Assembly (NCBI GenBank): GCA_964483585.1
Contig: CAZABH010000011.1
Coordinates: forward strand, 1 to 64,000
Source of the DNA: SZUA-430 sp964483585
GTDB taxonomy: Bacteria > Pseudomonadota > Alphaproteobacteria > Micropepsales > Micropepsaceae
Reading direction: 5' to 3'
Length of the DNA stretch: 64,000 nucleotides
The notes below the pieces were generated by a model, which saw only the letters and a list, made by a program, of their open reading frames with translations, was not told the origin of the DNA and did no database searches. Below are positions 25,761-37,430 of the stretch, piece by piece; the stretch's first letter is position 1, and each line of letters opens with the position of its first letter. A program made the translations under genes and the position numbers.

Positions 25761-27050
25761 ATGCAGATCGAGGGATATCATCAGGATCTGGATGCCGCCT
25801 TGGTACACCCGGCCCTGCAGCAAGCCTTCAACGCTCGCCATGCGCGGGCCAGGGCTGCGTTGGGCGCGTGGCTGTCTTCCCGGGATCCGCGCGTGCTGGC
25901 CTTCCGCCACTCGCTCGATCGCCAGGACGACCTCGCTCCGGCACAGGCGATCGTCAGCCATCTGACCAAGGATACATCCGACATCGTCATATTGGGGACC
26001 GGCGGATCCAGCCTCGGTGCCCAGGCCATTGCGCAGCTCTCGTTCTGGGGGACGCCGGCCGCTGCCGCGTCAAAAGCCTCACCTCGGCTTCACTTCATCG
26101 ACAATCTGGATGGAGCCACGTTCCAGCGCTTCTTGGGCCTGGTCGATCTTCGCTCGACGCGTTTTCACGTTGTGTCCAAGTCAGGCGGAACGGCAGAGCC
26201 GCTGTTGCTGATGCTGGCCGCCATGGACGCCATCGAGCGGGCGGGCGGCGGAAAATACCTCAAGCACCACTTCTCCGGCGAGGCAGAGCCCGGTCAGAAT
26301 CCGGTCCGCCACCTGCTCGAGGAGATGCGGGCCCCTGTGCTGGTTCACGATCCGCAATTGGGCGGGCGCTTCACAGCATTTTCGACGGTCGGGCTGGTAC
26401 CGGCGATGGTCGCAGGGCTGGATGCAGCAGGATTCAGGTCTGCTGGCCGGCAGGCGCTTGCAGCCGTCGAGGCTGGCTGCATGACGCCAGCTGACGGCGC
26501 CGCCCTGGCCGTGGCAGCCCGCGACATCGGCCTTGGCCAGCAGGTGATGTGGAACTATTCGGACAGACTCGAGCGATTTTCAAAATGGTGGCGCCAGCTC
26601 TGGGCTGAAAGCTTGGGCAAGGCGGGCAACGGCACCACGCCTGTCGACGCACTCGGCCCCGTAGACCAGCACAGCCAGCTCCAGCTGTATCTTGACGGTC
26701 CGGCCGACAAGTTCTTTACCCTCATAGTGCCCGCGAGAGAGGCAACGCTATCCGCAAGCACTGCATGGGCACAAAAGGCAGGGCTCGATCTGTTCGCGGG
26801 ACGTGACCTTGCCGATGTCACGCACGCGCAAGCCAAGGCAACGGCCCAAACTCTGAGTGCCGCTGGCAAGCCCGTCCGCGTGATGAGTTTACCCGCACCA
26901 CTCGACGAAAATGTGCTGGCAGCACTGATGGTACACTTCATTCTGGAAACACTGGTTTCAGCCAGTCTTTGGAAAGTGGATCCGTTCGGCCAGCCAGCCG
27001 TCGAGGCTGGCAAGCAGCTGACGCGGACCTATCTGGAAGCCGGTCAGTGA
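25761..27050 (+). CDS. pgi: Glucose-6-phosphate isomerase
   Basis: 429 residues, in the size range of the shorter bacterial Pgi forms. Phosphosugar-binding motifs are IVILGTGGSSLGAQAI (residues 72-88) and FHVVSKSGGTAEPLL; a region GNGTTPVDALGPVDQHSQLQLYLDGP holds the catalytic-loop His and Gln residues. It interconverts glucose 6-phosphate and fructose 6-phosphate. Its TGA stop overlaps the GTG start of mutL, so the two genes are translationally coupled. Confidence 0.9.
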   Translation: MQIEGYHQDLDAALVHPALQQAFNARHARARAALGAWLSSRDPRVLAFRHSLDRQDDLAPAQAIVSHLTKDTSDIVILGTGGSSLGAQAIAQLSFWGTPAAAASKASPRLHFIDNLDGATFQRFLGLVDLRSTRFHVVSKSGGTAEPLLLMLAAMDAIERAGGGKYLKHHFSGEAEPGQNPVRHLLEEMRAPVLVHDPQLGGRFTAFSTVGLVPAMVAGLDAAGFRSAGRQALAAVEAGCMTPADGAALAVAARDIGLGQQVMWNYSDRLERFSKWWRQLWAESLGKAGNGTTPVDALGPVDQHSQLQLYLDGPADKFFTLIVPAREATLSASTAWAQKAGLDLFAGRDLADVTHAQAKATAQTLSAAGKPVRVMSLPAPLDENVLAALMVHFILETLVSASLWKVDPFGQPAVEAGKQLTRTYLEAGQ

Positions 27051-28876
27051 AGATACGCAGACTTTCTGAAGGCACCATCAATCGCATCGCAGCCGGCGAA
27101 GTGGTCGAGCGCCCGGCCTCTGCCTTGAAGGAGCTGGCGGAAAACGCCATCGACGCCGGTGCCAGGAACATCCACATCCATGTGGTCAATGGCGGCTTGT
27201 CCTTGATCAGGATTGCCGACGATGGCTGCGGCATGTCTGCAGCCGAGCTTCAGATCGCAATCGAGCGGCACGCGACATCAAAGCTGCCGGTTGACGAGAC
27301 AGGCGGCGACGACCTCATGGCCATTGGGACGCTGGGCTTCAGGGGCGAGGCGCTGCCCTCCATCGGTTCCATTGCCCGCCTGTCGATCGTGTCGAGGGCG
27401 CGCGGCACATCTGACGCCAACGGCATCTCGGTGGAAGGTGGGTATGCATCTCCGGTCAGCCCCGAGGCTTTCAGCAGCTTCGCAGCCCACGGCACGATCA
27501 TCGAAGTGCGGGACATCTTCTTTGCAACCCCAGCTCGCCTGAAGTTCATGAAGTCCGATCGGTCCGAGCTGAACGCGATTGTCGAGACGGTGAGGCGCCT
27601 TGCGCTGTCTCGCGCTGACATCGGCTTTCGCCTGCATGCAGATGACAGGCTGGTACTTCGCGTTGAGCCGGAGGATGGCGACTTTTTCGATGGCCGACTG
27701 CGTCGCCTTGCAGCAATACTCGGGAGTGATTTCGCCGACAATGCCATGCGTGTGGATGCCCAGCGTGGAGATGTGCGCGTCACGGGTTACGCGGGACTGC
27801 CGACCTATTCGCGCGGGACATCGGCTCACCAGTTTCTCTTCGTGAACGGTCGCCCGGTTCGAGACAAGCTGATGGTCGGCGCCGTGCGTGGCGCCTACGC
27901 TGACGTACTGGCACGAGACCGTCACCCTGCCGTAGCCTTGTTCCTCGATCTTCCGACAGGTGAAGTCGATGTGAACGTCCACCCGGCCAAGACGGAAGTC
28001 AGGTTCAGGGATGCAAATCTGGTTCGCGGGCTGATCGTCAGTGCACTGAAGGCCGCCATCCTGCAGGATGGTAGCAGGACTGCCACGACAGTGTCGCAGT
28101 CCGCAATCGACCAGTTGCGCCTGATGCGCGAGGCGTGGGCGCCCAACCCTGCGCACCAGAGTCAAGTTGCTCTGGCCGAGCCGGCGCCTTCCTATGTCCC
28201 GGAGCCAATGCTTCCCCGCCAACAACAGATCTTCGACGCACCACCAATGGCGCGTCCACTGGGGGCCGCCGCCAGCGCGCGCGAGGAGCCAGCGCGATTC
28301 CCTTTGGGCGCAGCTCGCGGTCAGCTGCACAACACCTACATTGTCTCTCAGACAGCTGACGGCATCGTGATTGTCGACCAGCACGCGGCGCACGAGCGCC
28401 TCGTATTGATGAAGATGCAGCACGCCACGCAGGCGGGCACTGTTGCACGTCAGGGCTTGCTGATTCCCGAGGTCGTAGCGCTCGACCCGGTGCGCGCCTC
28501 CATATTGGCCGGACGCGCAACCGAGTTGCGGGACTTCGGTCTCGTCATCGAGGCATTCGGACCTGATGCTGTTCTCGTGCGGGAGGTTCCCGCAGCCCTG
28601 AAGGGTGGTGACATCAGGCAGCTGGTCCATGATCTCGCCGACGAGCTCGAGGAATTCGGCAGTGCATTGTCGCTCAAGGAGCGCCTGGACGAGGTGCTGG
28701 CGACCATGGCCTGTCACGGTTCGGTGCGGGCCGGGCGCAGCCTGTCTCTGGAGGAAATGAATGCCTTGCTCCGGGAGATGGAGGCCACGCCTCTGTCAGG
28801 TCAGTGCAATCACGGCCGCCCGACTTATGTCGAACTCAGGCTAGCCGACATCGAGAAGCTCTTCGGTCGCCGCTGA
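27047..28876 (+). CDS. mutL: DNA mismatch repair protein MutL
   Basis: 609 residues from the GTG at 27047, where the conserved N-terminus (KIRRLSEGTINRIAAGEVVERP) begins. The GHKL ATPase motifs are ENAIDAGA, DDGCGM and GFRGEALPSI. The C-terminal domain has DQHAAHERLVLM, where endonuclease-type MutL would normally have Glu in place of the final Met (residue 455), plus ACHGSVRAGR and QCNHGRPT. It links mismatch recognition by MutS to strand incision. An in-frame start upstream would lie inside pgi and is rejected. Confidence 0.95.
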   Translation: MKIRRLSEGTINRIAAGEVVERPASALKELAENAIDAGARNIHIHVVNGGLSLIRIADDGCGMSAAELQIAIERHATSKLPVDETGGDDLMAIGTLGFRGEALPSIGSIARLSIVSRARGTSDANGISVEGGYASPVSPEAFSSFAAHGTIIEVRDIFFATPARLKFMKSDRSELNAIVETVRRLALSRADIGFRLHADDRLVLRVEPEDGDFFDGRLRRLAAILGSDFADNAMRVDAQRGDVRVTGYAGLPTYSRGTSAHQFLFVNGRPVRDKLMVGAVRGAYADVLARDRHPAVALFLDLPTGEVDVNVHPAKTEVRFRDANLVRGLIVSALKAAILQDGSRTATTVSQSAIDQLRLMREAWAPNPAHQSQVALAEPAPSYVPEPMLPRQQQIFDAPPMARPLGAAASAREEPARFPLGAARGQLHNTYIVSQTADGIVIVDQHAAHERLVLMKMQHATQAGTVARQGLLIPEVVALDPVRASILAGRATELRDFGLVIEAFGPDAVLVREVPAALKGGDIRQLVHDLADELEEFGSALSLKERLDEVLATMACHGSVRAGRSLSLEEMNALLREMEATPLSGQCNHGRPTYVELRLADIEKLFGRR

Positions 28877-29129
28877 AAAGATTCCTTGGCTGGCGGCAAC
28901 CTTGGCGCGCAAGGCCTCTTCGACCGCACGTCTAGGACTATAGGCCTACTGCCAAGCGTGTGATTGAGGTTACAGCCTGACGAAATAGTCCGTGTTCCCA
29001 CCAGACAATTTTGCCAAACGGCTGTTTATTCCAAAAAAAATCATTAAAAATTTAAAAGGTTAAGGCGGTTAGAGGCAAGCCTGCCCCCTGCAGGGCGGCC
29101 TGTTCTCTCGAAAATCAAGGACTTCACTA

Positions 29130-31390
<2,261 letters not shown>

Positions 31391-31394
<4 letters not shown>

Positions 31395-31996
31395 CCCAAG
31401 GGCGTGGATCCGCTGACCGGATCCTCGTGCCCTTGCACCATGAACCGGACGAGTGTGTCGCCATAGGCGCGCTCGTCCGCAAGTGAAAGCGGTGCAGGCG
31501 GAGCCAGTTTCTCATCCGCGGCTGTCTCGACGATGAGAAGGCACTTGGGGCGCAGCCACCGTCCCTGGACGAGGCCTGCAAGCGCGCGCTCCGCAAGCCC
31601 CTGCCGGTAGGGTGGGTCGATAAACACAAGGTCGAATGGCCCGTTTGCATTTGCGGGCATCTCTCCAAGCGCCGCCGCATCGCGGCGCCAGATCTTGCTC
31701 GCGCCCGTGGCATGGCCTGCCTCTACATTGCGTCGGATCAGTCCACGGCTCTCGAAGTGATCATCGACGAACATGACGAAGGCGGCACCCCGCGAAAGCG
31801 CCTCGAGGCCCAGTGCCCCAGTGCCTGCAAACAGGTCAAGAACGCGCGCATCCTGCAGGCGGAACCCGACGCCGAAATCATTATGCGCGAGCACGTTGAA
31901 CAGGGCCTCGCGCACACGATCGGACGTCGGCCGGATCCGGTCATCCTTTGGCGTCGCAAGCGACAGGCCCCTCAATTTTCCGGCAATGATGCGCAC
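31391..31996 (-). CDS. rsmD: 16S rRNA (guanine-N2)-methyltransferase RsmD
   Basis: About 201 residues from the GTG at 31996 (VRIIAGKLRG, the usual start of the family); a longer frame reaches 32032. The SAM-binding motif is VLDLFAGTGALGLEALSRGA and the catalytic motif is DLVFIDPPYRQG, a DPPY-type N-methyltransferase site. It methylates G966 of 16S rRNA. It overlaps or abuts the end of the upstream pseudouridine synthase gene. The stop codon (CTA at 31391-31393 on the plus strand) overlaps that of the convergent oxidase gene. Confidence 0.93.
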
Positions 31997-32000
31997 GGCA

Positions 32001-32759
32001 CTAACCCTTGGGTTCGGTTCCGGACACGCCAAGCTGCTCCTTCAGCGTCTTGAACGGCACTTCATCAACCGCACCCTCCTTCAGAAGGCCCAGGTGAAAC
32101 GGTCCGAACGAAACACGGATGAGGCGATTCACCTTGACGCCGATGAACTCCATGAGGCGGCGTACCTCGCGGTTCTTGCCCTCCTTCAGGGACACGGTGG
32201 CCCATGCATTTCCACCCTGTTGCCGATCCAGCGCAGCCTCGACGGGTCCATAGGAAACGCCATCGATCGTCACCCCTTTTTTGAGCCGGTCAAGGTCTGC
32301 CTGCTCGAGCCTTCCGAAGACGCGCACCCGGTAGCGCCGGATCCAGCCATTCGAAGGCAATTCCAGCTTGCGGGCCAGCGCGCCGTCATTGGTCAGAAGA
32401 AGCAGCCCCTCGGAATTGAAGTCCAGCCGCCCAACCGAAATCACCCGTGGCATGCCTGTCGGAAGGTGCTCAAACACCGTCGGACGGCCTTTCTCATCCT
32501 TGTGGCTGGTCACAAGACCGCGCGGCTTGTGGTAACGCCAGAGCCGCGTGCGCTCTGCGCTGCGGACCGGCTTGCCATCGACCATGATCCGGTCGGACGC
32601 GACCACCTTGACCGCAGGCGTGTCCAGCACCTTGCCATTGACGCTGACGCGCCCCTCCGCGATCAGTCGCTCGGCGTCCCGACGCGAGCAGATCCCTGCG
32701 CGGGCCAGCGCCTTGGCAATCCGTTCACCATCAGTATCGGTCTCGGTCTCGGTGTTCAT
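32001..32759 (-). CDS. rluB: 23S rRNA pseudouridine synthase, RluB/RsuA family
   Basis: 252 residues from the ATG at 32759; the longer frame upstream covers the divergent tadA gene and is rejected. An N-terminal S4 domain (ERIAKALARAGICSRRDAERLIAEGRVSVNGK) precedes the synthase domain with the catalytic Asp in GRLDFNSEGLLLLTNDGAL. It converts a specific uridine in the large-subunit rRNA to pseudouridine; RluB rather than RsuA is inferred from the rsmD-rluB-tadA context. Confidence 0.9.
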   Translation of the reverse strand: MNTETETDTDGERIAKALARAGICSRRDAERLIAEGRVSVNGKVLDTPAVKVVASDRIMVDGKPVRSAERTRLWRYHKPRGLVTSHKDEKGRPTVFEHLPTGMPRVISVGRLDFNSEGLLLLTNDGALARKLELPSNGWIRRYRVRVFGRLEQADLDRLKKGVTIDGVSYGPVEAALDRQQGGNAWATVSLKEGKNREVRRLMEFIGVKVNRLIRVSFGPFHLGLLKEGAVDEVPFKTLKEQLGVSGTEPKG

Positions 32760-32799
32760 CTTCGGGGTTGTACCAGACGCATGCGCGGGGCATACGGAA

Positions 32800-33264
32800 A
32801 TGATGACGCAAGATGACCACTTCATCCAGATGGCGTTAACTGAGGCCCAACGCGCCGCAGAACGCCAGGAGGTACCGGTTGGCGCAGTTCTCGTGGCCGC
32901 CGACGGCGCGACCGTGCTGGCTGTGGACGGCAACCGCATCCTCGAGCGTCACGACCCGACCGCCCATGCCGAGATCGAGGTCATCCGCCAGTCCGCCGGT
33001 CGCCTGGGCAACGAGCGCCTTGTTGGTACCACGCTGTATGTAACCCTTGAGCCCTGCGCCATGTGTGCGGGAGCAATTGCCATGGCCCGTGTGGGACGCC
33101 TTGTCTTCGCTGCCAGTGATCCGAAGGGCGGCGCTGTATTGCACGGGCCCCGCTTTTTCAGCCAGCCCACCTGCCACCACAGGCCGGAGATTGTTCAAGG
33201 CGAGGCCGCTCATGCCGCAGCTGCCAGCACGCTTCTGCGGGATTTTTTCCGCGCTCGGCGTTGA
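32800..33264 (+). CDS. tadA: tRNA-specific adenosine deaminase TadA
   Basis: 154 residues. The cytidine deaminase-like zinc site is HAEIEVIRQSA and PCAMCAGAI; EVPVGAVLV is the family's N-terminal signature. It deaminates A34 to inosine in tRNA-Arg(ACG). The start is ATG at 32800 or the next codon at 32803, divergent from rluB with only 40 bases between the starts. The long upstream in-frame extension has no conserved sequence. Confidence 0.94.
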   Translation: MMTQDDHFIQMALTEAQRAAERQEVPVGAVLVAADGATVLAVDGNRILERHDPTAHAEIEVIRQSAGRLGNERLVGTTLYVTLEPCAMCAGAIAMARVGRLVFAASDPKGGAVLHGPRFFSQPTCHHRPEIVQGEAAHAAAASTLLRDFFRARR

Positions 33265-33335
33265 CTTGCGTCCTAGCCGCGCAGGCCCGACCGGGCTAGT
33301 CTGCCCGCATCGCCATTCGATTGAGGAGCAGCATC

Positions 33336-34577
33336 ATGGATTTCGATTACACGCCCCGCATGAAGGAGTGGATCCGCCGGGTCTCTGACTTCATGGACAA
33401 GCACGTCTATCCGGCAGAGGAAGTCTATAACCAGCAGATGGCCGATGCGCGCGCCAAGGGCAACCCTTGGATCGTCGTGCCCGTGGTCGAAGACCTCAAG
33501 GCCAAGGCAAAGGCGCAGGGTCTGTGGAACCTGTTCCTGAACGAGAGCAGCCACGGCGCCGGCCTGACCAACCTCGAATACGCCCCTCTCGCCGAGATGA
33601 TGGGCCGCGTCGGCTTTGCCTCTGAAGTTTTCAACTGTTCGGCTCCCGACACCGGCAACATGGAAGTGCTCGAGCGCTATGGCAGCGAGCAGCACAAGGC
33701 CAAATGGCTGAAGCCGCTTCTCGCCGGCGAGATCCGCTCGGCCTTCATCATGACCGAGCCCGAGGTTGCATCCTCGGACGCCACCAACATCCGCACGCGC
33801 ATCGAGCGCAAGGGCGATCACTATGTCATCAACGGCCGCAAGTGGTGGTCGTCAGGCGTCGGCGATCCGCGCTGCAAGATCATGATCGTGATGGGCAAGA
33901 CCGACCCCGAGGGCGACCGCTATCGCCAGCAGTCCCAGGTTCTGGTTGAAACCAATACACCGGGCGTGATCATCAAGCGCATGCTGCCGGTCTTCGGATA
34001 TGACGACGCCCCGCACGGTCACGCCGAAATTGTCTTCGACAACGTGAAGGTCCCCGTCGAGAACATGATCCTGGGCGAGGGCAGGGGCTTCGAAATCGCG
34101 CAGGGCCGCCTTGGACCGGGCCGCATCCATCACTGCATGCGGTCCATTGGCGCCGCCGAGCGCGCGCTGGAACTCATGTGCACCCGCCTGATGACGCGCG
34201 AGGCCTTTGGCAAGCGCATCTCAGAGCATTCGGTCTGGGAACAACGCGTCGCCGAGGCCCGCATCAGCATCGACATGTGCCGCCTGCTCACGCTCAAGGC
34301 CGCCGACATGATGGACAAGGTGGGCAACAAGGTCGCCCGCACCGAGATCGCCATGATCAAGGTCGCAGGCCCCCGCATGGCCCTCCAGGTCATCGACGAT
34401 GCCATCCAGGCCTGGGGTGGTGCCGGCGTGACCACGGACTCAGGGCTCGCCCGTCTCTACGCCAGCCAGCGCACGCTGCGCCTCGCCGATGGTCCCGACG
34501 AAGTGCACAACCGCACGATCGCGCGGCTTGAGTTCGGCAAGTACTCGAACAAGATGCGCTTGGACGCCGCAGAGTAG
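33336..34577 (+). CDS. Acyl-CoA dehydrogenase of the ACAD10/ACAD11/LvaC type
   Basis: 413 residues from the ATG at 33336, nine bases after GAGGAG. FAD- and CoA-binding motifs are AFIMTEPEVASSDATNI and GRKWWSSGVGDPRCKIMIVMG. LGPGRIHHCMRSIGAAERALELM and LRLADGPDEVHNRTIA are particularly like mammalian ACAD10/11 and Pseudomonas LvaC. Those enzymes act on 4-phosphoacyl-CoA made by an APH-type kinase, allowing removal of a 4-hydroxyl group. Two such kinase genes lie 1.8-5.2 kb downstream on the other strand. The usual ACAD catalytic Glu loop is replaced by ADGPDEVH. A terminator follows. Confidence 0.88.
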   Translation: MDFDYTPRMKEWIRRVSDFMDKHVYPAEEVYNQQMADARAKGNPWIVVPVVEDLKAKAKAQGLWNLFLNESSHGAGLTNLEYAPLAEMMGRVGFASEVFNCSAPDTGNMEVLERYGSEQHKAKWLKPLLAGEIRSAFIMTEPEVASSDATNIRTRIERKGDHYVINGRKWWSSGVGDPRCKIMIVMGKTDPEGDRYRQQSQVLVETNTPGVIIKRMLPVFGYDDAPHGHAEIVFDNVKVPVENMILGEGRGFEIAQGRLGPGRIHHCMRSIGAAERALELMCTRLMTREAFGKRISEHSVWEQRVAEARISIDMCRLLTLKAADMMDKVGNKVARTEIAMIKVAGPRMALQVIDDAIQAWGGAGVTTDSGLARLYASQRTLRLADGPDEVHNRTIARLEFGKYSNKMRLDAAE

Positions 34578-34603
34578 GGCCTGCAGCAGGGCGGACTTCG
34601 GCT

Positions 34604-36247
34604 CTAGCAGGGACCAGTCGGGCGATCAGCCTGGCTGGTCCCTTTTGCATTGGCCTCAAGAGGCAAGGTTACTGTCACGCAGGTACCTTCGCCCAACGCG
34701 CTGGAAATCGAGAACGTGCCGCCATGCAGGGCCACCAGTGACTTGACAAGCGCAAGGCCCAGGCCCGAGCCACCATGCGAACGAGCCATTTCACCCGACG
34801 CCTGTTCGAACGGCTGCGCGACACGTGACAGAAACTCCTTCGGAATGCCAATGCCCGTGTCCGATACCCAGAGGCGAACGTCCTCGTTGTCTTTGGCAGC
34901 GCCGATCTCGATCCGTCCATCTGGCATCGTGAACTTGATCGCATTCGAAAGAAGGTTCAGCAGAACCTGCATGAGTACGCGGCGATCAGCGACGGCATGA
35001 AGCCCGACCGGTGGCAGCGCAGTCTCGATGGTCAGGCGTTTCTCGGTCGCCCTGTTCGAGAGCATCTGGACGACCGCGTCGATCGGTTCGCGCATGTCCA
35101 GCCGCTCGACGTTCAGCCTGTACTTGCCCGCCTCTATGCGCGACATGTCCAGCACGTCATTGATCAGGTCCAGCAGAAGTGCACCGGAATCATTCACGAG
35201 ACGAACATATTCCGCGTACCGCTCATTTCCGATCGGTCCGAACATCTCACGGACCATGATATCCGAGAAGCCGATGATGGCATTGAGCGGGGTCCGCAAC
35301 TCATGGCTCATGTTGGCCAGGAAGCGGGACTTTGTCTGGTTCGCGTGTTCGGCGCGCTCGCGAGCCGCGAGAAGTTCCTGCTCGAACTCCTTGCGTCTGC
35401 CAATCTCTCGGCTGATGGCAATGGCGCCCTCGGGCAGCCCGGTGTCTGCATTGACCAGGAAGCGCACGCGGGATTCAAGCCACACATAGTGCCCATCCCG
35501 GTGACGTCGCCGATGTTCAAACGTCGCCATCGAGCCTGTGAGCTGCGCCTCCTGCGACACCGCAATGATTTCAGAGATGTCCTCCGGGTGAGCGAAATCG
35601 ATTGACCGCTGCCCGATGACGTCCTGCGGTTCGTATCCGAGGATCTGCTTCACGGCAGGCGAGACATAGGTTGCCGCACCCGCACTGTCATGCCGGGTAA
35701 TCATATCCGTCGCCTCTTCCATGATGAGGCGATAGGTGGCTTCGGACTCCTTCAGTTGTCGCTGGGCCTCGACTTCGCTAGTCACCTCGCGGATCACCCC
35801 TAGAAGGGCAGTGCAGCGACCATCGGGCCCGGTCTCGACCTCGCCATGTGTATCGAAGATGCGCTGCGGTCCGAACTGGAACCACGATCGAACACGGAAC
35901 TGAAAAGGTTGTCCGGTGGCCTCCGCCTCTGCCAGGCAAGTGCGCACGATTTGCCTGTCGTCTGGATGAATGCGCTCCATCAGATAGGCAGTGGACGGTG
36001 TCGTTGTCGATGGATCAAGACCCATCAGGGCGAAGAAGCCGGGTGACCAGAATGGCGGAAAGGGACCGATCTCTTGCCGCCAGTAGCCGATATGGGCTGC
36101 GCGTTCCGCCAGAGCGAAATGCGCATCGCGGCCGAAGGGCGAAGAGGGCATTGCGCCTCTGGCCTTCGTAAGTCTGCGGCCGGATGGCGAATGTTTGACG
36201 TAAGCCATGAAGATGACTATCGAAAGTGGACTTCCAGACGTCGGCAT
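34604..36247 (-). CDS. PAS-domain sensor histidine kinase
   Basis: Up to 547 residues; starts at 36208 and 36151 are also possible and none has a convincing ribosome site. Two PAS/PAC modules (about residues 45-175 and 170-300) precede a HisKA domain with the phospho-acceptor His in SHELRTPLNAIIGFSDIM, and a HATPase domain with N box (LLNLLSNAIKFT), G1 (SDTGIGIP) and G2 (GGSGLGLALVK). There are no membrane spans or receiver domain and no adjacent response regulator, so it is a soluble orphan sensor. It lies between the ACAD gene and the kinase-amidohydrolase operon. Confidence 0.88.
   Translation of the reverse strand: MPTSGSPLSIVIFMAYVKHSPSGRRLTKARGAMPSSPFGRDAHFALAERAAHIGYWRQEIGPFPPFWSPGFFALMGLDPSTTTPSTAYLMERIHPDDRQIVRTCLAEAEATGQPFQFRVRSWFQFGPQRIFDTHGEVETGPDGRCTALLGVIREVTSEVEAQRQLKESEATYRLIMEEATDMITRHDSAGAATYVSPAVKQILGYEPQDVIGQRSIDFAHPEDISEIIAVSQEAQLTGSMATFEHRRRHRDGHYVWLESRVRFLVNADTGLPEGAIAISREIGRRKEFEQELLAARERAEHANQTKSRFLANMSHELRTPLNAIIGFSDIMVREMFGPIGNERYAEYVRLVNDSGALLLDLINDVLDMSRIEAGKYRLNVERLDMREPIDAVVQMLSNRATEKRLTIETALPPVGLHAVADRRVLMQVLLNLLSNAIKFTMPDGRIEIGAAKDNEDVRLWVSDTGIGIPKEFLSRVAQPFEQASGEMARSHGGSGLGLALVKSLVALHGGTFSISSALGEGTCVTVTLPLEANAKGTSQADRPTGPC
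34610..34646 (+). terminator. Intrinsic terminator after the acyl-CoA dehydrogenase, inside the kinase 3' end
   Basis: Perfect 8-base stem GGGACCAG/CTGGTCCC (34610-34617 and 34635-34642) with a 17-base loop, followed by TTTT, 32 bases after the dehydrogenase stop. It overlaps the last codons of the convergent histidine kinase gene, so the sequence serves both as coding DNA and as a terminator for the opposite strand. Confidence 0.65.
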
Positions 36248-36386
36248 CGTACGAGCCGATCACGTAAGAACGGGTTGACACAATTGACCCGTCGCTGTGT
36301 TACACGAGCGGAAATTCGAGGAAAAAGCGCAGCCGATCCTGCACGGGATCCCGCGCGTTTACCCGGCGTTAGGCAGGGGAGGAAAA

Positions 36387-37430
36387 TCAGCGGACCTGTT
36401 GCGCCAGCCGCCAGGCATTCTGCGCCAACAGCTGGCAGGTATTCCCGAACTGCACGGCAGTCTCAGAACTGGCGTTTCCATCAAGCCCGCGCTTGTAAAC
36501 ACCCTGCGAGATCGACGCCAACCGGAACAGTGAGAAGCTGACATAGAACGGCCAGCGCTCGATGGGGCCACGACCCGTTCGCGCGCAATAACGAGCGATA
36601 TAGTCATCCTCTCGCGGGATGCCAGTTGCCTCGTGGTCAATGCCCACAAGTCCTCCCTGACGCGGGTTGATATAGTGATAGCCTAGGCAATTATAGGCAA
36701 GGTCGGCCAGCGGGTGCCCGATCGTTGAAAGCTCCCAGTCGAGGACGGCAATCATGCGAGGCTCTGCCGGATGGAAGATCGTGTTCTCCAGCCGATAGTC
36801 GCCATGCGCAATCGAGACGCTGTCCTCGACAGGAATATTCTGTGGCAGCCACGCGATCAGGTCTTCCATTTCCTGAATCTGGTCCGTCTGCGCAGCGCGA
36901 TATTGGTCGGTGAAGCGAAGGATCTGTCGCTCGAAATAGTTTCCAGGCCTCCCGAAATCACCAAGGCCGATGGCAGCAAAATCGACCTTGTGCAGACGAG
37001 CCAGCACACCGTTCATGCTGTCATAGACCGCAGCCCGTTCCGCCGGCGTTGATGCGGGCATCTGCGGATCCCGAAAGATGCGACCCTCGAGATACTCCAT
37101 CACGTAGAACGCGGTGCCGATCACAGTATCGTCCTGGCACAGGGCGATCATGCGCGGCACCGGCACGTCGCTCTGCGCCAGGGCACGCATGACACGATAC
37201 TCACGGTCCACCTGATGCGCGCTCTTTAGCAGTTTGCCGGGTGGCTTCTTACGCAGGACAAAACGATTGTCTCCCGATCTGAGCAGAAATGTGGGGTTCG
37301 ACTGGCCTCCGCCAAACTGTTCCACCACAAGGCCTCTTTCGGGAAGTCCGGCCTCGCGGTGCAGGTAGGCTGCAAGCGCTTCCTGGTCAAACCTGTGGGC
37401 GGCGCGAACAGGACCGGGTTCGAAGCTCAT
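36387..37430 (-). CDS. APH-family phosphotransferase, ACAD-associated (LvaA/ACAD10-11 kinase-domain type)
   Basis: 347 residues. QFGGGQSNPTFLLRSGDNRFVLRKKPPGKLLKSAHQVDREYRVM is the nucleotide-binding lobe typical of the ACAD10/11 kinase domain. SIAHGDYRLENTIFH holds the catalytic Asp and Asn, and VLDWELSTIGHPLADLAY the metal-binding Asp. Related proteins phosphorylate 4-hydroxyacyl-CoA, not antibiotics. Its start overlaps the stop of the amidohydrolase gene by four bases. It is the third gene of a coupled kinase-amidohydrolase-kinase operon and differs enough from the other kinase to suggest a different substrate range. Confidence 0.88.
   Translation of the reverse strand: MSFEPGPVRAAHRFDQEALAAYLHREAGLPERGLVVEQFGGGQSNPTFLLRSGDNRFVLRKKPPGKLLKSAHQVDREYRVMRALAQSDVPVPRMIALCQDDTVIGTAFYVMEYLEGRIFRDPQMPASTPAERAAVYDSMNGVLARLHKVDFAAIGLGDFGRPGNYFERQILRFTDQYRAAQTDQIQEMEDLIAWLPQNIPVEDSVSIAHGDYRLENTIFHPAEPRMIAVLDWELSTIGHPLADLAYNCLGYHYINPRQGGLVGIDHEATGIPREDDYIARYCARTGRGPIERWPFYVSFSLFRLASISQGVYKRGLDGNASSETAVQFGNTCQLLAQNAWRLAQQVR

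Noticed and set aside
36275..36303. TTGACA with a weak -10 at 17-base spacing on the plus strand
   Set aside because: No plus-strand gene follows; the flanking genes are on the minus strand.
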